A stretch of DNA of 64,000 bases from Chitinophagaceae bacterium (GCA_947458275.1 CANGYR010000002.1:124001-188000), one strand, 5' to 3'; positions 28,121 to 37,530 are shown, counted from the stretch's first letter. Translations and numbers: made by a program. The notes: generated by a model not told the origin, from the sequence alone.

Positions 28121-28879
28121 GTTGTATTCTTTCACTCTGTTCAGAAAAAAAGTTATTGACTCCCTTTTTCTCTCATCTAATTCATAATTGATATTCTGAG
28201 TGAAATATTGATGCAGATTGTATTCAGGAAAAAATATTTCAGAGGAAATCTTTTCTATATTTTTAATGCCTTCCTGATTGGCACGATTGAATAACTCAAT
28301 AAATCCTTTATCAATTTTTTTATTAGCAGCCCATACAGCAAATACGAATGGCTTACCGGTCAATTCTTTCCAGGCCATACCAAGATCATAGATATACTTT
28401 GACATCTTCCTTTGTTTCAGCGCTCTGTCTCCTATGACCAATCCTGCTGTGGTATCAGTTATTTTAGATTCATATCCCTCAGAAGCATTTATCAATTCGG
28501 GAGATATTTTCCAGTAATCTCTGAGGAGAATTTTGAGGAGTGCAACAGAAGTACGGCTTTGATAATCGAGCAGGACAGTTTTAATTTTTTCCAAAGGAAC
28601 GTCACTAAACAAACACACGCTGGCAACTTCTCCTTCTGTTGAAATACAATAATCTGAAATTATGTGATATTCGTTTAAACTCAGCAGCGCTTCAACAGGC
28701 AAAAGAGCTACATCCGCTTTATTCTCAATGAGTCTGGTAGCCACTTCCGAAGGATAAAAGAAATCCAGTTCAATCAAATCTTTTAAATCCCCCGATTCAA
28801 AAGTATATGTCAATGGCTTAGCGTTCAGGTAACTAACCGCCGCTATTTTCGTTTTCACAATCAATTCTTCTGTTTTCAT
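28109..28879 (-). CDS. mqnA: Chorismate dehydratase MqnA (futalosine pathway of menaquinone synthesis)
   Basis: The 256-residue protein has the start KIAAVSYLNAKPLTY and the motif VALLPVEALLSL of the MqnA/MqnD family. VCLFSDVPLEKIKTVLLD, LVIGDRAL and PFVFAVWAANK follow. It removes water from chorismate to give 3-enolpyruvylbenzoate. The presence of MqnA implies menaquinone is made through futalosine rather than the MenF/D route. No other mqn gene is in the window. MqnD is a close relative, but the SYLNAKPL start is more typical of MqnA. Confidence 0.88.
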   Translation of the reverse strand: MKTEELIVKTKIAAVSYLNAKPLTYTFESGDLKDLIELDFFYPSEVATRLIENKADVALLPVEALLSLNEYHIISDYCISTEGEVASVCLFSDVPLEKIKTVLLDYQSRTSVALLKILLRDYWKISPELINASEGYESKITDTTAGLVIGDRALKQRKMSKYIYDLGMAWKELTGKPFVFAVWAANKKIDKGFIELFNRANQEGIKNIEKISSEIFFPEYNLHQYFTQNINYELDERKRESITFFLNRVKEYNLFT

Positions 28880-28971
28880 TCAATGTGCAAAAATAATCAA
28901 TTTAACCTTGAGATTAACGCAACAGTTTATTCAACAAACGTATAAAGCAATTAATAAAAACTAATTTGTTG

Positions 28972-28979
28972 TACTTTTG
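28972..28979 (+). promoter_or_regulatory. -7 promoter element immediately before purB
   Basis: TACTTTTG is a perfect TAnnTTTG match only four bases before the purB ATG at 28984, which would make a leaderless or nearly leaderless transcript if used. Confidence 0.4.
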
Positions 28980-28983
28980 TGAC

Positions 28984-30315
28984 ATGAATATTTCTCCACT
29001 TTTAGCCATCTCTCCGATAGACGGTCGTTATCACAACGCTACCAAAGAATTGTCCGATTATTTTTCCGAATACGCACTGATTAAGTACCGGCTTAAAGTA
29101 GAAATTTTCTACTTTATCTTTTTATCTGAGAAAAAGTTTTTTTCCTTATCCAAAAAACAAAAGGAATCCCTAGTTGCCATATCGAATGGCTTTTCTGTTG
29201 AAGATGCTGATCAAATCAAAGAGACGGAGAAAATTACCAATCATGATGTCAAGGCAGTGGAATATTTTCTGAAAGAAAAACTGGAATTGTTAGGTGCCGG
29301 ACATCTTAAAGAATGGGTTCATTTCGGACTTACATCTCAGGATGTGAACAATACGGCTGTACCGATGCTCTGGAAAGATGCCTTGGAAATGGAGCTGCTT
29401 CCTGCGATACTTAATTTGCAGCAACATATACATCAACTGGCAGTAAGTTGGGAGAAAATACCCATGTTGGCCAGAACACATGGACAACCTGCCTCTCCTA
29501 CCCGTTTGGGTAAAGAATTATTGGTTTTTGTAGAAAGACTTGAAAATCAAATACAGTTATTTAGCTACATCCCGTTTACCGGGAAATTTGGGGGCGCTAC
29601 AGGGAATTTCAACGCTCATCATATTGCATTTCCAAAATACAACTGGATAAAATTTGCCAATGAATTCCTGGAAGACAGACTGGGTTTACAAAGACAGCAA
29701 TATACCACACAAATTGAGCACTATGATATCCTTGCGGCTCATTTTGATGCGATAAAGAGAATCAATACCATCTTCTTAGATCTTTCAAGAGATATCTGGA
29801 GTTATGTGAGTATGGATTACTTCAAACAAAAAACGAAAAAAGGTGAAGTGGGCAGCAGTGCCATGCCTCACAAAGTGAACCCTATAGATTTTGAAAATGC
29901 AGAAGGAAATCTGGGAATTGCCAATGCCCTGCTGGAGCATCTTTCGGCTAAACTCCCCATCTCAAGATTACAAAGAGATTTGACTGATAGCACTGTATTA
30001 AGAAATATCGGAGTGCCGGCGGCGCATACTATCATTGCCCTAAAATCCATAGAGAAAGGATTAAACAAGCTTATTTTGAATGAGGCTAAACTAAAAGAAG
30101 ACTTAGATAACAATTGGGCAGTGGTAGCCGAAGCTATTCAGACTATCCTTCGCAGAGAAAACTATCCCGCTCCTTATGAAGCACTGAAAGAACTCACCAG
30201 AGGAGCTGTTATCGATAAAAAAGCCATCCATCAGTTTATCAGCAAATTAAAAGTCTCCGCAGCTGTAAAAAATGAACTGAAGAAAATTACGCCGTATAAT
30301 TATACTGGGATGTAA
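28984..30315 (+). CDS. purB: Adenylosuccinate lyase
   Basis: The 443-residue enzyme acts twice in purine synthesis: it cleaves SAICAR to AICAR and adenylosuccinate to AMP, each releasing fumarate. ISPIDGRY at the start, HFGLTSQDVNNTA, ARTHGQPASPTRLGKE, and the signature GSSAMPHKVNPIDFENAEGN are conserved. It is the ASL type similar to that of E. coli. I use the ATG at 28984 rather than the TTG at 28966. A repeat-rich region follows it. Confidence 0.96.
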   Translation: MNISPLLAISPIDGRYHNATKELSDYFSEYALIKYRLKVEIFYFIFLSEKKFFSLSKKQKESLVAISNGFSVEDADQIKETEKITNHDVKAVEYFLKEKLELLGAGHLKEWVHFGLTSQDVNNTAVPMLWKDALEMELLPAILNLQQHIHQLAVSWEKIPMLARTHGQPASPTRLGKELLVFVERLENQIQLFSYIPFTGKFGGATGNFNAHHIAFPKYNWIKFANEFLEDRLGLQRQQYTTQIEHYDILAAHFDAIKRINTIFLDLSRDIWSYVSMDYFKQKTKKGEVGSSAMPHKVNPIDFENAEGNLGIANALLEHLSAKLPISRLQRDLTDSTVLRNIGVPAAHTIIALKSIEKGLNKLILNEAKLKEDLDNNWAVVAEAIQTILRRENYPAPYEALKELTRGAVIDKKAIHQFISKLKVSAAVKNELKKITPYNYTGM

Positions 30316-30321
30316 GTTTAA

Positions 30322-30375
30322 GAGGTTGAAAAAGTTGAAGAGGTTGAAGAAGTTGAAGAGGTTCAATATGTTCAA
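30322..30375. repeat. Six 9-bp tandem units after purB
   Basis: Six consecutive 9-base units, mostly GARGTTGAA and ending in GAGGTTCAA and TATGTTCAA, begin seven bases after the purB stop codon. The length is a multiple of three, but no gene uses it. Confidence 0.8.
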
Positions 30376-30475
30376 TTCTCCCTTGTTGGTGTTATCACCA
30401 ACAAGAAATCCTGAAGCAATATTTTTTCTCCCTTGTTGGTGTTATCACCAACAAGGAATCTTGAAGCAATATTTT
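30376..30475. repeat. Two direct 50-bp units, each with a near-perfect hairpin
   Basis: Two adjacent 50-base copies differ at two positions. Each has the dyad CTTGTTGGTG-TTAT-CACCAACAAG (stem of 10 bp in the first copy, 11 bp in the second) followed by a tail ending GAAGCAATATTTT. They resemble REP-type dispersed palindromes. A 92-codon open frame at 30326-30604 crosses them and I regard it as spurious. Confidence 0.85.
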
Positions 30476-30635
30476 CTGCATAGCAATTACTTAGTGGTAT
30501 CTAGAGCTGTTAGAGAAAACAGCAACAGCGGCTATAATAGATCACAATGTTTTTACGGAGTGTTCTCTCTGCGATACCTCTGCGTTCTTATTTCTCAGCG
30601 GTAAAGCATAGGTTTCAACCACCTTCAACATAAAA
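30476..30635. other. Intergenic remainder between the repeats and the susF terminator
   Basis: This stretch contains a CTCTCTGCGATACCTCTGCG-like sequence that I recall as common in intergenic DNA of this group. It contains no gene that I can support. Confidence 0.4.
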
Positions 30636-30663
30636 AAAGGGACCGCCAGATGGCAGTCCCTTT
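30636..30663 (-). terminator. Rho-independent terminator of the susCDEF operon
   Basis: On the minus strand AAAGGGACTGCC pairs with GGCGGTCCCTTT (one G-U) around a four-base loop and runs into a T tract. It lies 22 bases beyond the susF-like stop codon. Confidence 0.8.
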
Positions 30664-30685
30664 ATGATTTAAAAATTACGTTTTA

Positions 30686-31810
30686 TTACAACTTAGTCAA
30701 CCAATAATAATTGGCCGCAAAATCAACTGTAATACGATATTTGCCTGGAGTTTCAGGATTGATGAACGCAGGATCAGCATCTGCTTGTTCTAATTCACCA
30801 AACAAAGCATTTCCGGTTGTTCTGTGGAACTGAGTACCCCAATTACCGAGCTCCTGAATCAATTTGTAAAAACCACCTTCAGTGAAATCAACATCCAAAG
30901 TGAATGAGAATGGACCTGATTTAGTAAATGCATATTTGGTATCTAATGATGCTGAATTGTTCCAGCCATTCAAGTTTCCAACAATATACAAATTAGCAGG
31001 AGTATTAACTCTTTCAGTTGCTGGTGCAACAGTGTAAGTAGCATTTTGGAAATCAACAGTCACTCTGTACCATCCTCCCACAAAAGGCTCAGGGAATGCA
31101 GGATCCGCGTCTTTTTGCTCAAATTGACCACTTAAAGGGCCTCCTCCATCTATCATGTGGTATTGTGTGCTCCAGTTACCCAATTCCTGAATAAGTTTAT
31201 ATGCCCCGCCATCCTGGAAATTAAAGATTCCTGCAAACTGAGTCTCACTGATTTGTGAGAACTGGTATTTGCTTTCCAGTGATGCTGAGTTATTCCATCC
31301 ATTGATATTACCTACAAGCCAGAGTGCAGCCGGTACAGGTATTTTCGGAGGAACTTTGTAAGGAGTGGCAGTTAAACTTACCGTGTTTGAAGTCAGACGC
31401 TCATTGTTATTGGCATAAGAAGAGATAACTCTCGCCTCAATGCCATAAGCAACTCCAAACTTTAGTCCCAGACTCAAAAGAATTGCATTTAAATCTTTGA
31501 CAAGAAATGTTCTTTTTAGTGTACCTGTAAATTCAGCAGAAACTGCTTTTGAGAAATTTCGACCAGCTGAATCGATTTGAAGAATATATTTCGTCTTGGC
31601 TTCATCTGTAGCATATCCCGGAAAAGTCCAGTTAAATGTCACAACTTCAGAGAGAGAGTCTTTTGGCTCCGGTGCAATGGTTGTTGCAGTGGTGGATAAC
31701 TGTGAAGCCTTCCCATTTTGATAAAAAGGTAGATCCGCCACTTTGTTACAAGCAGTCAAAAAAAGCGCTGCCGCAAACAAGAGTGAAGTGATTTTAAATA
31801 TGTGTTTCAT
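30686..31810 (-). CDS. SusF-like outer-membrane starch-binding lipoprotein
   Basis: The 374-residue lipoprotein has the lipobox LTAC with C21. A SusE-type N-terminal Ig-like domain (to about residue 150) is followed by two tandem starch-binding modules of about 105 residues each. Both modules carry very similar motifs: LWLVGNINGWNNSASL and LYIVGNLNGWNNSASL, then YKLIQELGNW with TQYH or TQFH. The Trp residues would stack on glucose units. It binds starch at the cell surface without cutting it. It is the last gene of the susC-D-E-F run, 30 bases after the susE-like gene. SusF is assigned by position and domain count. Confidence 0.85.
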   Translation of the reverse strand: MKHIFKITSLLFAAALFLTACNKVADLPFYQNGKASQLSTTATTIAPEPKDSLSEVVTFNWTFPGYATDEAKTKYILQIDSAGRNFSKAVSAEFTGTLKRTFLVKDLNAILLSLGLKFGVAYGIEARVISSYANNNERLTSNTVSLTATPYKVPPKIPVPAALWLVGNINGWNNSASLESKYQFSQISETQFAGIFNFQDGGAYKLIQELGNWSTQYHMIDGGGPLSGQFEQKDADPAFPEPFVGGWYRVTVDFQNATYTVAPATERVNTPANLYIVGNLNGWNNSASLDTKYAFTKSGPFSFTLDVDFTEGGFYKLIQELGNWGTQFHRTTGNALFGELEQADADPAFINPETPGKYRITVDFAANYYWLTKL

Positions 31811-31840
31811 ATAATTATTGATTTAATTAAAATTGGCTCT

Positions 31841-32662
31841 TTATATTTTTACTATTGTGCATGTTTTGGCGTCCAGATCAACAGTGATTCTATATTTGCC
31901 TGCTTCATCCGGAGTGTTAATTTCTTTGGGATCACTTCCCCCACCTGGATTTTCAGATATACTTCCTCCGGTTGGTTCACAGCCACCCCATTGCGGTTGC
32001 CATGCGCCTCTTTTTGATAGAAACTTGTATTGTCCGCCGGGTTGGAAATCAATTTCAATCTGGAATTTTCTGTCACCCAAATAGGTGAATTCCTGACTGT
32101 CCGGAGGAGAGTTTGTCCAGTTTGATCCCGTTCCAGAACCTGTAATCCACAATCTGGGTTTGTTTAAATCTTCATGAGGAGTTACAACAAAACTGAAAGC
32201 ATTGGAATAAACAGGAGCTGCATTATTTCCAAGCGTTGCTTTGATTCTTACTTCAACTTCATGAGGAATACCTTCTTTCAGTTTAAGTTTTGAACCGGAA
32301 ACCAGGATATCATTAAACTCGCCACTTTTGAAAGTTTTGGTCAGATTGGCAGGAACTGCAATTTCCTGTTTTCTTGGATTGGTAAAATTTGATCCAACAG
32401 TATCTACCTGAATCAAATAGACTACATCGTATGAGCTTGCACCGGTATTGAATTTATATTCAGGATTGTTCCAGTCCAAGGTAAGTACTTCTGCAGATGT
32501 TTTACTAGAATTAAGAATGGTTGGATCGCTGTAGTTGGAAGCGGTTAAAGCTACCGGCTTAGCTGCGCCCTGATACAAAGTTTGGTTTTCATCTTTTTTA
32601 CAAGATGCAAATACCGATACCATTAGAGATAAGAAGAGTATTTGTTTGAGTATCTTTTTCAT
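31841..32662 (-). CDS. SusE-like outer-membrane starch-binding lipoprotein
   Basis: The 273-residue lipoprotein has the lipobox FASC with C21. The N-terminal Ig-like domain (residues about 30-165) contains EVLTLDWNNPEYKF. There is one C-terminal starch-binding module (from RLWITGSGTGSNWTN to the end) with WQPQWGGCEPTGG and GKYRITVDLDAKTCTI. It belongs to the same family as the downstream lipoprotein but has only one binding module. It lies 19 bases after the susD gene and is surely co-transcribed. The role is starch binding at the surface. Confidence 0.85.
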   Translation of the reverse strand: MKKILKQILFLSLMVSVFASCKKDENQTLYQGAAKPVALTASNYSDPTILNSSKTSAEVLTLDWNNPEYKFNTGASSYDVVYLIQVDTVGSNFTNPRKQEIAVPANLTKTFKSGEFNDILVSGSKLKLKEGIPHEVEVRIKATLGNNAAPVYSNAFSFVVTPHEDLNKPRLWITGSGTGSNWTNSPPDSQEFTYLGDRKFQIEIDFQPGGQYKFLSKRGAWQPQWGGCEPTGGSISENPGGGSDPKEINTPDEAGKYRITVDLDAKTCTIVKI

Positions 32663-32681
32663 ATATCAAATTGTTTTTTTA

Positions 32682-34292
32682 TTAGTAACCAATATTTTGA
32701 GTCAAGTTAGGATTGGCTGTTCTGTTGGCTGCAGGAACAGGGAACAGATTGTATTTATCATCCACTGCAGTTCCTGATGCAACACCGCCTTTCCATGGCC
32801 ACAGATATTCTCCTGTTGTCAATTGACCGAAACGAATCAAATCTGTACGACGATGTCCTTCCCAGTACAACTCTCTGGCTCTTTCATCCAATACAAACTG
32901 TGGTGTGATGGTGGCAGCAACGATATTGCCATTGTCATTTCCATATGCTCTTTTTCTGAGATTATTGATATATGTTGTCGCAAGATTGATATCCCCAGCG
33001 CCACCGCGAGCAGTAGCTTCAGCATAAATCAAATACATTTCAGCCAGACGGAAAACAGGAAAATCTACGTCTGATAAATCTAGATTAATATCTGAAACGG
33101 GTTTGCCATCAGAACGAACATTTCTGTATTTAGCTACGGGCAATCCATTGCCCTTAAAATCATCGAGATTTTTGAGTTCAATTTGATCCGGAGTTGGTTT
33201 GTAAACTGGTGTGGTAAAGAGAGCCCTTTGGTCTGTTTGACCGGACAAATCAAAGAATTTATCGGCAAGCCCTTTGGTAGATCTGTAACCGAACCAACCA
33301 CCATTTACACCGTAGTATTGGTTATCGTCTCCAACTGCGCAATGCACAAATAAAGTGGTATTACCATATGAGGTGGATTTCAAACCATCACAGTTGATAG
33401 TGAAAATAAATTCATCCTTGCATTTGTCATTGTCAGCCAGGAATAATTCAGGATACTTGGGATGTAATGAATAACCGGCGTCAATTACTTTTTTTGCATT
33501 GGTCAATGCTTCAGTATATTGTTCAGTCCCGGTATACACTTTCGCATTCAAATAAATTCTTGCAAGCAAAGCCCAGGCTGCGGCTTGATCTGCACGACCA
33601 TATTCAACTGTTTTAGCAGGAGCTAAAGAACTTTCAATTGCCTTCAATTCGTCAACAATATATTTGTAAAGCTCTGGTCTGCTTATCTCACGTGGAGTAA
33701 ATGCTCCTATTTTGTCAGCCTCAGTGATGAAGGTAGATTTACCGAATAAATCCAACATTACCCAGTAGTTGAAAGCTCTTAAGAACCTTGCCTCAGCATT
33801 GGAGTTTCTGATATCTGTAGCTGCCGCACCGGTGATTCCTCTTTCAGCTAATTTTTCAGCAGTAGATTCACGAATATATTCGTTAATCAGAGTTATATTA
33901 TAAATAGGCCTTGCGTACATACCTTTGATAAAAGGATCTGCACTTGTCCATTTCAAAGCGTGAAAGTCTTTGATGGTTTGATCATTCCAAAAAACCACCG
34001 CCTCATCAGTAGGCAATTCCTGCGCATTGAACAGGTTTCTGATGAAAGAGGTTTGTTGCCCCTCATCCAATCCTCCTGCAATGTCAGGGTTTCCGGCTGC
34101 ACCGGTATTCCCGGTAGAATTCAATGTGCCATATATTTTGGCAAGAACACTTTTGTACCCTTCTGGTGTGGCATACACTTTATCAGGCGTCAAATCATTC
34201 ACCGGAAATAAATCCAGTTTTTTGGCACATGAGCTAATGGTAATAACCACTGCACTTGCCAGAATCAGTTTATTTAACATTTTAATTTTCAT
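32682..34292 (-). CDS. susD: SusD-like outer-membrane glycan-binding lipoprotein
   Basis: The 536-residue lipoprotein has its lipobox ISSC ending at C22. The N-terminal SusD-like and C-terminal RagB/SusD domains are both seen: KLDLFPVNDLTPDKVYATPE, NSNAEARFLRAFNYWVMLDL, RADQAAAWALLARIYLNAKV and the ending FPVPAANRTANPNLTQN. It forms the lid of the SusC channel and binds starch oligosaccharides. It is 20 bases from the susC stop. An in-frame ATG at 34280 is an alternative start. The starch specificity is inferred from the surrounding GH13 enzymes. Confidence 0.93.
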   Translation of the reverse strand: MKIKMLNKLILASAVVITISSCAKKLDLFPVNDLTPDKVYATPEGYKSVLAKIYGTLNSTGNTGAAGNPDIAGGLDEGQQTSFIRNLFNAQELPTDEAVVFWNDQTIKDFHALKWTSADPFIKGMYARPIYNITLINEYIRESTAEKLAERGITGAAATDIRNSNAEARFLRAFNYWVMLDLFGKSTFITEADKIGAFTPREISRPELYKYIVDELKAIESSLAPAKTVEYGRADQAAAWALLARIYLNAKVYTGTEQYTEALTNAKKVIDAGYSLHPKYPELFLADNDKCKDEFIFTINCDGLKSTSYGNTTLFVHCAVGDDNQYYGVNGGWFGYRSTKGLADKFFDLSGQTDQRALFTTPVYKPTPDQIELKNLDDFKGNGLPVAKYRNVRSDGKPVSDINLDLSDVDFPVFRLAEMYLIYAEATARGGAGDINLATTYINNLRKRAYGNDNGNIVAATITPQFVLDERARELYWEGHRRTDLIRFGQLTTGEYLWPWKGGVASGTAVDDKYNLFPVPAANRTANPNLTQNIGY

Positions 34293-34312
34293 AAAATTCA
34301 GTTTGTTTTATA

Positions 34313-37300
34313 TTAAAAATCAAGACTTGCTCCAATTGAATATATTCTTGGACGTGGATAGATATTATTATCTACACCAGTTGAATTGGCATTTTCAGGA
34401 TCTGCTCCTGAGTAATTGGTAATGATGAAGGCGTTTTGAATACTGGCAGAAACACGAAGCACCGTATTATTTCGCAATACATCACCCAAATTGTAGCCTA
34501 AGTTAATGTTATCCAATCTGAAGAATGAGGCGTTCTCTATATAATAATCCGACAAATACTGGTTGTTTTGGAATCCTGTTTTCAGATAATCAGCCGATGC
34601 ATTTCCAATGAAAACAATCGGATTTTTTATGGTTCTCAAAACACCGTTGTTAGAATTGAAGTTATTATACAAATAATTGCCTAACATTCCATGACCAGCC
34701 AAACCTACACTGAATTTTTTCAAAGTCAATGTTGTGTTTAAACCAAAGAGGAAATCAGGGGCAGGTTTCTTGTACAGATACCTGTCAGCATCATCGATTC
34801 TGCCGTCTCTGTTCAAATCATCATACAATCCTTCAATTGGTTTACCGGTAGTTGCATCATATACTTGCTTAAATACGTTGTAAACGTATGGAGCATGACC
34901 AACAAGAAACTTACCAATGTTGTTACCTGTACCGCCACTGATACCACTTACTTCTATTCCGGTAAATTTGGGATCTTGTTGTTTTAACAAGTTCGTGATT
35001 TTATTTTCATTGTAAGTAAGGTTGAATCCTAACTCCCAAGTCAAATTACTGCGTTTAACCGGTACCGTATTAACCGTCAACTCCACCCCTCTGTTTTCAA
35101 TACTTCCCACATTGGTTAATAAATCAATACCGAAGTTAGCACCGGGAGCTACAGGAACAACGCTCAATAAATCTTTAGTTTTCTTTCTGTAAACATCCAC
35201 CGAACCTGTTATTCTGTTATTGATAAATCCGAAATCTAAGCCGATGTTTTCAGTTGTGGTAGTTTCCCATTTGATATTGGCATCAAATGCAGATGGACGA
35301 AGGAAACTGTAGAAAGTATTTCCAAGTTGATATTGGGCCGTTGGAGAACTTTGTGAATAAACAGGAAGATATGAATAATATGCTATCCCATCCTGTTGTC
35401 CGGTAATACCCCAGCCTAAACGCAATTTTAAATCAGAAACAGCCGAACTGTTTTTGAAGAACTCATCTTTTAATTTCCAAGCCACCGCTAATGCAGGGAA
35501 AATACCCTTTCTGTTATCAGGAGAGAATTTAGAACTCGCATCCTGACGAACTGATGCTGTAATCAGGTATTTATCTGCCAGTGAAAAGTTAACCCTTCCA
35601 ATGTAAGAGTTTAGTCTGTATTGAGGTCTGTCAGTAGCAAAAACAGGTTGCGATCCTGGAATCTGAACTCCGTTCTGACCAAAAGCAGCGAAGTTAAACA
35701 CATCCGTATAGAAGTCCTGATAACTGTGCGTGAGCAACACATCCATTTTAGAGTTGATGCTTTTTAATTCTTTGGTATAGAATAGAGAAAGATCAGCTAT
35801 ATAGTTTTTCTTTTTTTGTTCGTAGTGAGAAAATCTTCCTTTGGTTCTGAAATTGGTGGCTGAGGTAGAATCTATATTATCATTACCCCACCCTGTTGAA
35901 TTATCTAAACCAAAGTTTGCCATCAAATGTAAATCAGGGAAGAAATGCAGTTTGTAATCCAACTGAACATTTCCGATGTATCTGTTTACAAGTGATTGGT
36001 TACTTCTTTGATTCAGTAATCCCAAAGGATTACGGGTTGCTAATTGAATAGGATTCAGATCCGCTTGCAACCATTCATAGTAACCGCTGTTTTTTGAAGG
36101 ATTACCACTGAATACAGGTTTGGTTGGGTCAAATGCAACAGCAGATCCAATCGCCCCACCATCCGCAAAAGTATTTCTGGTATGACTTAATTTGAAGTTC
36201 ACATTGACAGCCAGATGATCGTCAAAGAATTTAGGGGAGAGATTCAATGAAGTGGAAACCCTGTCGAATTTGTCTGTTTTCAATACCCCCTCTTGATAAT
36301 AATATCCTACTGAGAATCTGTATGGCACATTCAGCTTGCCTTGACCAAAACTACTTGCAGCGCTGAAGTTGGTATTTTTACCAAGTGCTCTCTGGTATAT
36401 TTGTTTCTGCCAATCAGTATTGGCAGTACCCAATAATTTTTTATAAGTATCTATTCCTGTTGCAGCTGCATCAGCATTGATTACGTTTCTGATCTGATCA
36501 GCGGATAGTACATCCACATATCTGTTTGCAGGAACTTCATTGAGAGAGAACTGTGTATTGAAATTATATTTTGCTTTACCGCCACGACTTTTTTTAGTTG
36601 TTACAATCAACACACCATTGGAAGCTCTTGAACCATACAATGCGGTTGCAGAGGCGTCCTTCAAAACAGAGATTGATTCAATATCATCAGGATTGATGGT
36701 ATTCAGGAAGTTTGCAGAACCTGCGATGCCGTTGCTTTCTACAGGAACTCCGTCAACAACAATCAATGGATCATTACTTGCATTTAGTGAAGCGCCGCCA
36801 CGAATACGGATTTTACTTCCGCCACCGGGTGCACCACCGCCGCTTGTAATCTCAAGACCGGCAACTTTACCCACCAGCAACTGATCTGTTGATGCAATGT
36901 TTCCTTTTTGGAAATCTTTTGCATTAACCTGAACAACTGATCCGGTCAAATCTGTTTTCTTTCTGGTTCCGTAAGCAACAACTACAACCTCATCCATCTT
37001 TCTTTCTGATGGAGACAGTTTGATGTTTACTTTGTTGCCACTGAATGAAACTTGAGATGTTTCGTAGTTCACAGAAGAAACAACAAGTGTTCCCGATGTA
37101 GTTGGCGTTGAAATACTGAAAGAACCATCTGATCCTGTTTGAACAGCTTTGCTGGTACCTTTCAATGTAACCGTAACACCCGATAATCCTGCTCCGCTTT
37201 TTGCGTCAGTCACAACCCCTGCGAGTTGATTCTGTGCCATAGCTGAAAAACTCAGCAATGACAATAACAGCGAAGACAATAAAATTCCGGAAAATTTCGT

Positions 37301-37315
37301 AATAGATCTTCTCAT
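34313..37315 (-). CDS. susC: SusC-like TonB-dependent starch oligosaccharide transporter
   Basis: The 1000-residue outer-membrane protein has a signal peptide (residues 1-27, ending AMA). A carboxypeptidase-D-like regulatory domain (about 30-105) follows, then VVVVAYGTRKKTDLTGSV and a plug domain with IRIRGGASLNASNDPLIVVD. The rest is a 22-strand barrel ending in a terminal Phe (IYSIGASLDF). It imports oligosaccharides with energy from TonB. It is the first gene of the susCDEF operon. A 15-bp dyad sits 30 bases upstream of the start and is a candidate operator. Confidence 0.95.
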   Translation of the reverse strand: MRRSITKFSGILLSSLLLSLLSFSAMAQNQLAGVVTDAKSGAGLSGVTVTLKGTSKAVQTGSDGSFSISTPTTSGTLVVSSVNYETSQVSFSGNKVNIKLSPSERKMDEVVVVAYGTRKKTDLTGSVVQVNAKDFQKGNIASTDQLLVGKVAGLEITSGGGAPGGGSKIRIRGGASLNASNDPLIVVDGVPVESNGIAGSANFLNTINPDDIESISVLKDASATALYGSRASNGVLIVTTKKSRGGKAKYNFNTQFSLNEVPANRYVDVLSADQIRNVINADAAATGIDTYKKLLGTANTDWQKQIYQRALGKNTNFSAASSFGQGKLNVPYRFSVGYYYQEGVLKTDKFDRVSTSLNLSPKFFDDHLAVNVNFKLSHTRNTFADGGAIGSAVAFDPTKPVFSGNPSKNSGYYEWLQADLNPIQLATRNPLGLLNQRSNQSLVNRYIGNVQLDYKLHFFPDLHLMANFGLDNSTGWGNDNIDSTSATNFRTKGRFSHYEQKKKNYIADLSLFYTKELKSINSKMDVLLTHSYQDFYTDVFNFAAFGQNGVQIPGSQPVFATDRPQYRLNSYIGRVNFSLADKYLITASVRQDASSKFSPDNRKGIFPALAVAWKLKDEFFKNSSAVSDLKLRLGWGITGQQDGIAYYSYLPVYSQSSPTAQYQLGNTFYSFLRPSAFDANIKWETTTTENIGLDFGFINNRITGSVDVYRKKTKDLLSVVPVAPGANFGIDLLTNVGSIENRGVELTVNTVPVKRSNLTWELGFNLTYNENKITNLLKQQDPKFTGIEVSGISGGTGNNIGKFLVGHAPYVYNVFKQVYDATTGKPIEGLYDDLNRDGRIDDADRYLYKKPAPDFLFGLNTTLTLKKFSVGLAGHGMLGNYLYNNFNSNNGVLRTIKNPIVFIGNASADYLKTGFQNNQYLSDYYIENASFFRLDNINLGYNLGDVLRNNTVLRVSASIQNAFIITNYSGADPENANSTGVDNNIYPRPRIYSIGASLDF

Positions 37316-37345
37316 AAATTGTTAGTCATTTTGTTAATAAAGAGT

Positions 37346-37360
37346 GTGTAATTAAGACAC
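37346..37360. promoter_or_regulatory. Candidate operator upstream of susC (GTGTA-N5-GACAC)
   Basis: GTGTAATTAAGACAC is a dyad of two 5-base half-sites separated by five bases, 30 bases before the susC ATG. It matches the geometry of two sites in the amylase/symporter divergent region. A lone half-site GTGTA is at 37487. It is proposed to be the target of the Nudix-type regulator at 37531. Confidence 0.5.
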
Positions 37361-37530
37361 AATATAGGAGAATTTTATTAACAAAAAATTAATGTTGGGA
37401 AAAAAATTTGTGAGGGTAATCATGTTGTAAAAAAAACCTCTACAAAAACCAAATACAATAATTATATATTCGAAATTATCGAATGTGTGTAAAATTGAGA
37501 AAAAAGATTAAAACAAAGAATAGCGAAGAT

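Noticed and set aside
30376-30475. CRISPR-like pair of repeats
   Set aside because: Only two units, directly adjacent with no unique spacers, and no cas genes; better seen as a duplicated palindromic element.
30326-30604. 92-codon open frame after purB
   Set aside because: It is made of the 9-bp and 50-bp repeats plus low-complexity DNA, and shows no protein-like pattern.
34027-34422. Plus-strand open frames opposite susD and susC
   Set aside because: They are shadows on the antisense strand of strong coding regions with no motif of their own.
37441-37470. susC promoter box CAAATACA (minus strand TGTATTTG)
   Set aside because: One mismatch to the -7 consensus and no -33 partner at the right distance; I did not annotate a susC promoter.
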